Shown here in pieces: positions 62,909 to 64,000 of a stretch of 64,000 nt of DNA. The first letter of the stretch is position 1. The number at the start of each line of letters is the position of its first letter. A program made the translations under genes and the position numbers. Origin of the DNA: a virus; IMG/VR virus record IMGVR_UViG_3300045125_000071, positions 1-64,000 of that record. One strand, given 5' to 3'. Under the pieces are notes generated by a model. That model saw nothing but the letters and a program-made list of their open reading frames with translations. It did not search any database and was not told the origin of the DNA.

Positions 62909-63688
62909 ATGGAATTCTACAACAGAGACATCCAAATTTTACGTCAGTCACAAAGCAAAATGGCTTTGGAATTTGTCACTCACATGGGTTTGACAATCAC
63001 ATTCGCAGAATTACAAAGAATTACCGATGTATTTGTGGAATGTTGTTTACGAGCCCAGGATGATGAATTAAAAGAAAGAATAAAAAAATTAGACGTTTGG
63101 TTAAAAAATAAAAAGATAACAATGAATAACATAAATTTAGAAGAACTAATCTCAAAATTAAGAGATGTTGAATCATCAATAAATGATGATACTGAGAATA
63201 GTACATCTTTTATGAAAGAATTAGATGACATTATGTTATTTTTAAATCCAAAAAATAACATTGTAAATGTCAATATCAAAAAACTCCATAAAGACGCTGT
63301 AATCCCTTCATACGCTAAAGATGGTGACGCTGGTTTGGATATGACAGCAACTGAAATTATATCAGAAACTGATGAAGATATAACGTATGGAACTGGTCTT
63401 GCTATGGAAATTCCAAGAGGATATGTTGGATTGGTATTTCCAAGGTCATCAATTAGGAAATATCAATTAAAGTTATCCAACTCAGTTGGTGTTATTGATA
63501 GTGATTATAGGGGTGAAATACAAGCAACATTTAAAAAGACAAGTGGATTTTTTAGCAAAGCGTATTTAGCGGGTGAAAGAGTTTGTCAAATTATAATTTT
63601 ACCATATCCACAGATAAAATTTAATGAAGTACAAGAACTTTCTGAAACTAATAGAGGGACTGGGGGTTTTGGAAGTACTGGTTTGTGA
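62909..63688 (+). CDS. dut: dUTP diphosphatase with N-terminal helical extension
   Basis: The ATG at 62909 is preferred over the ORF start at 62861, which overlaps the upstream gene. The last 140 residues contain the five trimeric dUTPase motifs: GDAGLDMTA (1), PRSSIRK (2), NSVGVIDSDYRGEI (3), GERVCQIII (4) and RGTGGFGSTG (5). They lie in order, with the nucleotide-binding residues present. Ahead of them is a 110-residue helical extension (DIQILRQSQSKMALEFVTHM, then FAELQRITDVFVECCLRAQD) that looks like a separate small gene in frame with the enzyme. The enzyme hydrolyses dUTP to keep uracil out of DNA and to supply dUMP, fitting the reductase. Confidence 0.92.
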   Translation: MEFYNRDIQILRQSQSKMALEFVTHMGLTITFAELQRITDVFVECCLRAQDDELKERIKKLDVWLKNKKITMNNINLEELISKLRDVESSINDDTENSTSFMKELDDIMLFLNPKNNIVNVNIKKLHKDAVIPSYAKDGDAGLDMTATEIISETDEDITYGTGLAMEIPRGYVGLVFPRSSIRKYQLKLSNSVGVIDSDYRGEIQATFKKTSGFFSKAYLAGERVCQIIILPYPQIKFNEVQELSETNRGTGGFGSTGL

Positions 63689-63728
63689 TATTTAATAATA
63701 TAATAAGTTATATTAAATTTTTAATTTC

Positions 63729-64000
63729 TTGAGAACAAAAACTAGGGTAGTTTCAGCGGAAGAAGAAAAAAGAACACCAAATAAAGAAAGAATTAGAGAA
63801 ATCATAAAAAAACCAAAAGAAAAGTTTTTAACAAAATCTCAAAAAGATTATTGGGATATTTTGGGTGAAAATGAAATAACAATTTGTATTGGACCAGCAG
63901 GAGTCGGAAAATCATATATTGCAATGAAAAAAGCAATTGATTTATTGCATGATGATAAAAACAAATATGAAAAGATTATCATTGTTAGGCCAGCAGTAGA
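63729..64000 (+). CDS. phoH: PhoH-like ATPase (partial, cut by window edge)
   Basis: The 5' part of a PhoH-like protein running past 64000. The frame has FLTKSQKDYWDILGENEITI, then Walker A CIGPAGVGKSYIAMKKAIDL and IIIVRPAVE, which is the PhoH pattern (G-P-A-G-[TV]-G-K-S-Y-I-A and I-I-[IV]-x-R-P-A-V). The start is uncertain: TTG at 63729 is the first in-frame possibility seen, and an indel upstream may hide an ATG. PhoH ATPases are common in phages of this type, with unclear roles in RNA metabolism or phosphate stress. Confidence 0.85.
   Translation, partial: MRTKTRVVSAEEEKRTPNKERIREIIKKPKEKFLTKSQKDYWDILGENEITICIGPAGVGKSYIAMKKAIDLLHDDKNKYEKIIIVRPAV

Overview
This window looks like part of the genome of a large, AT-rich, T4-like contractile-tailed phage (myovirus). 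The evidence is a contractile sheath and tube, gp6/gp25-type baseplate wedge genes, a tape-measure-like gene, a family B DNA polymerase, a gp41-like helicase, a UvsX/RecA recombinase, an SSB with an acidic DEDLPF tail, an RNase H/FEN-type exonuclease, dUTPase and PhoH. The host is probably a member of the Bacteroidota. This is inferred from the near absence of Shine-Dalgarno sites (starts sit behind A/T-rich leaders), the low GC content, a DUF5522 protein, and a structural-gene repertoire that I recall from phages of that phylum. No integrase, CRISPR array, IS element or rRNA was seen, and no tRNA was recognised by eye.

Layout. From 42 kb back to 1 almost everything is on the minus strand. 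In transcription order it runs: sheath, tube, gp26-like hub, tape measure, three large baseplate/tail genes (34.6 to 23.8 kb), a few small genes, the replication block (SSB, UvsX, exonuclease, helicase, class II ribonucleotide reductase with an intein), a surface-sugar cassette (GT2 glycosyltransferase, LpxH-like phosphoesterase, ART-like protein, heptose-kinase-like and epimerase-like enzymes), DUF5522, gp25, gp6, and further large tail proteins. From 42 to 58 kb, short blocks alternate in strand: small virion genes, a GIY-YIG homing endonuclease, an SNF2 helicase (+), a glycine-rich virion gene (+), DNA polymerase (-), adhesin-like fibre genes (-) and two small membrane proteins (+). From 58.4 kb to the end all genes are on the plus strand: a run of probable virion or core proteins, a GT4 glycosyltransferase, dUTPase and PhoH, which is cut by the window edge.

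Sequence quality dominates the annotation. Most long genes are broken by single-base indels, mainly at homopolymers, while the reading continues sensibly in another frame. A few genes are intact: the 1090-codon reductase, gp25, the phosphoesterase, both glycosyltransferases and dUTPase. I read this as uncorrected long-read or low-coverage consensus error rather than gene decay, and I give reconstructed gene spans with the approximate frameshift positions.

The points most worth a second look are: an intein in the reductase, inserted directly before the second redox cysteine and ending in Gln; a phage-borne set of heptose/LPS-type enzymes; an amphipathic L-x-E-[EQ]-[IL]-x-[RK] peptide shared by the termini of at least four unrelated proteins, one of them ADP-ribosyltransferase-like, which may be a capsid-targeting tag; and a dense repeat array between the sheath and tube genes.
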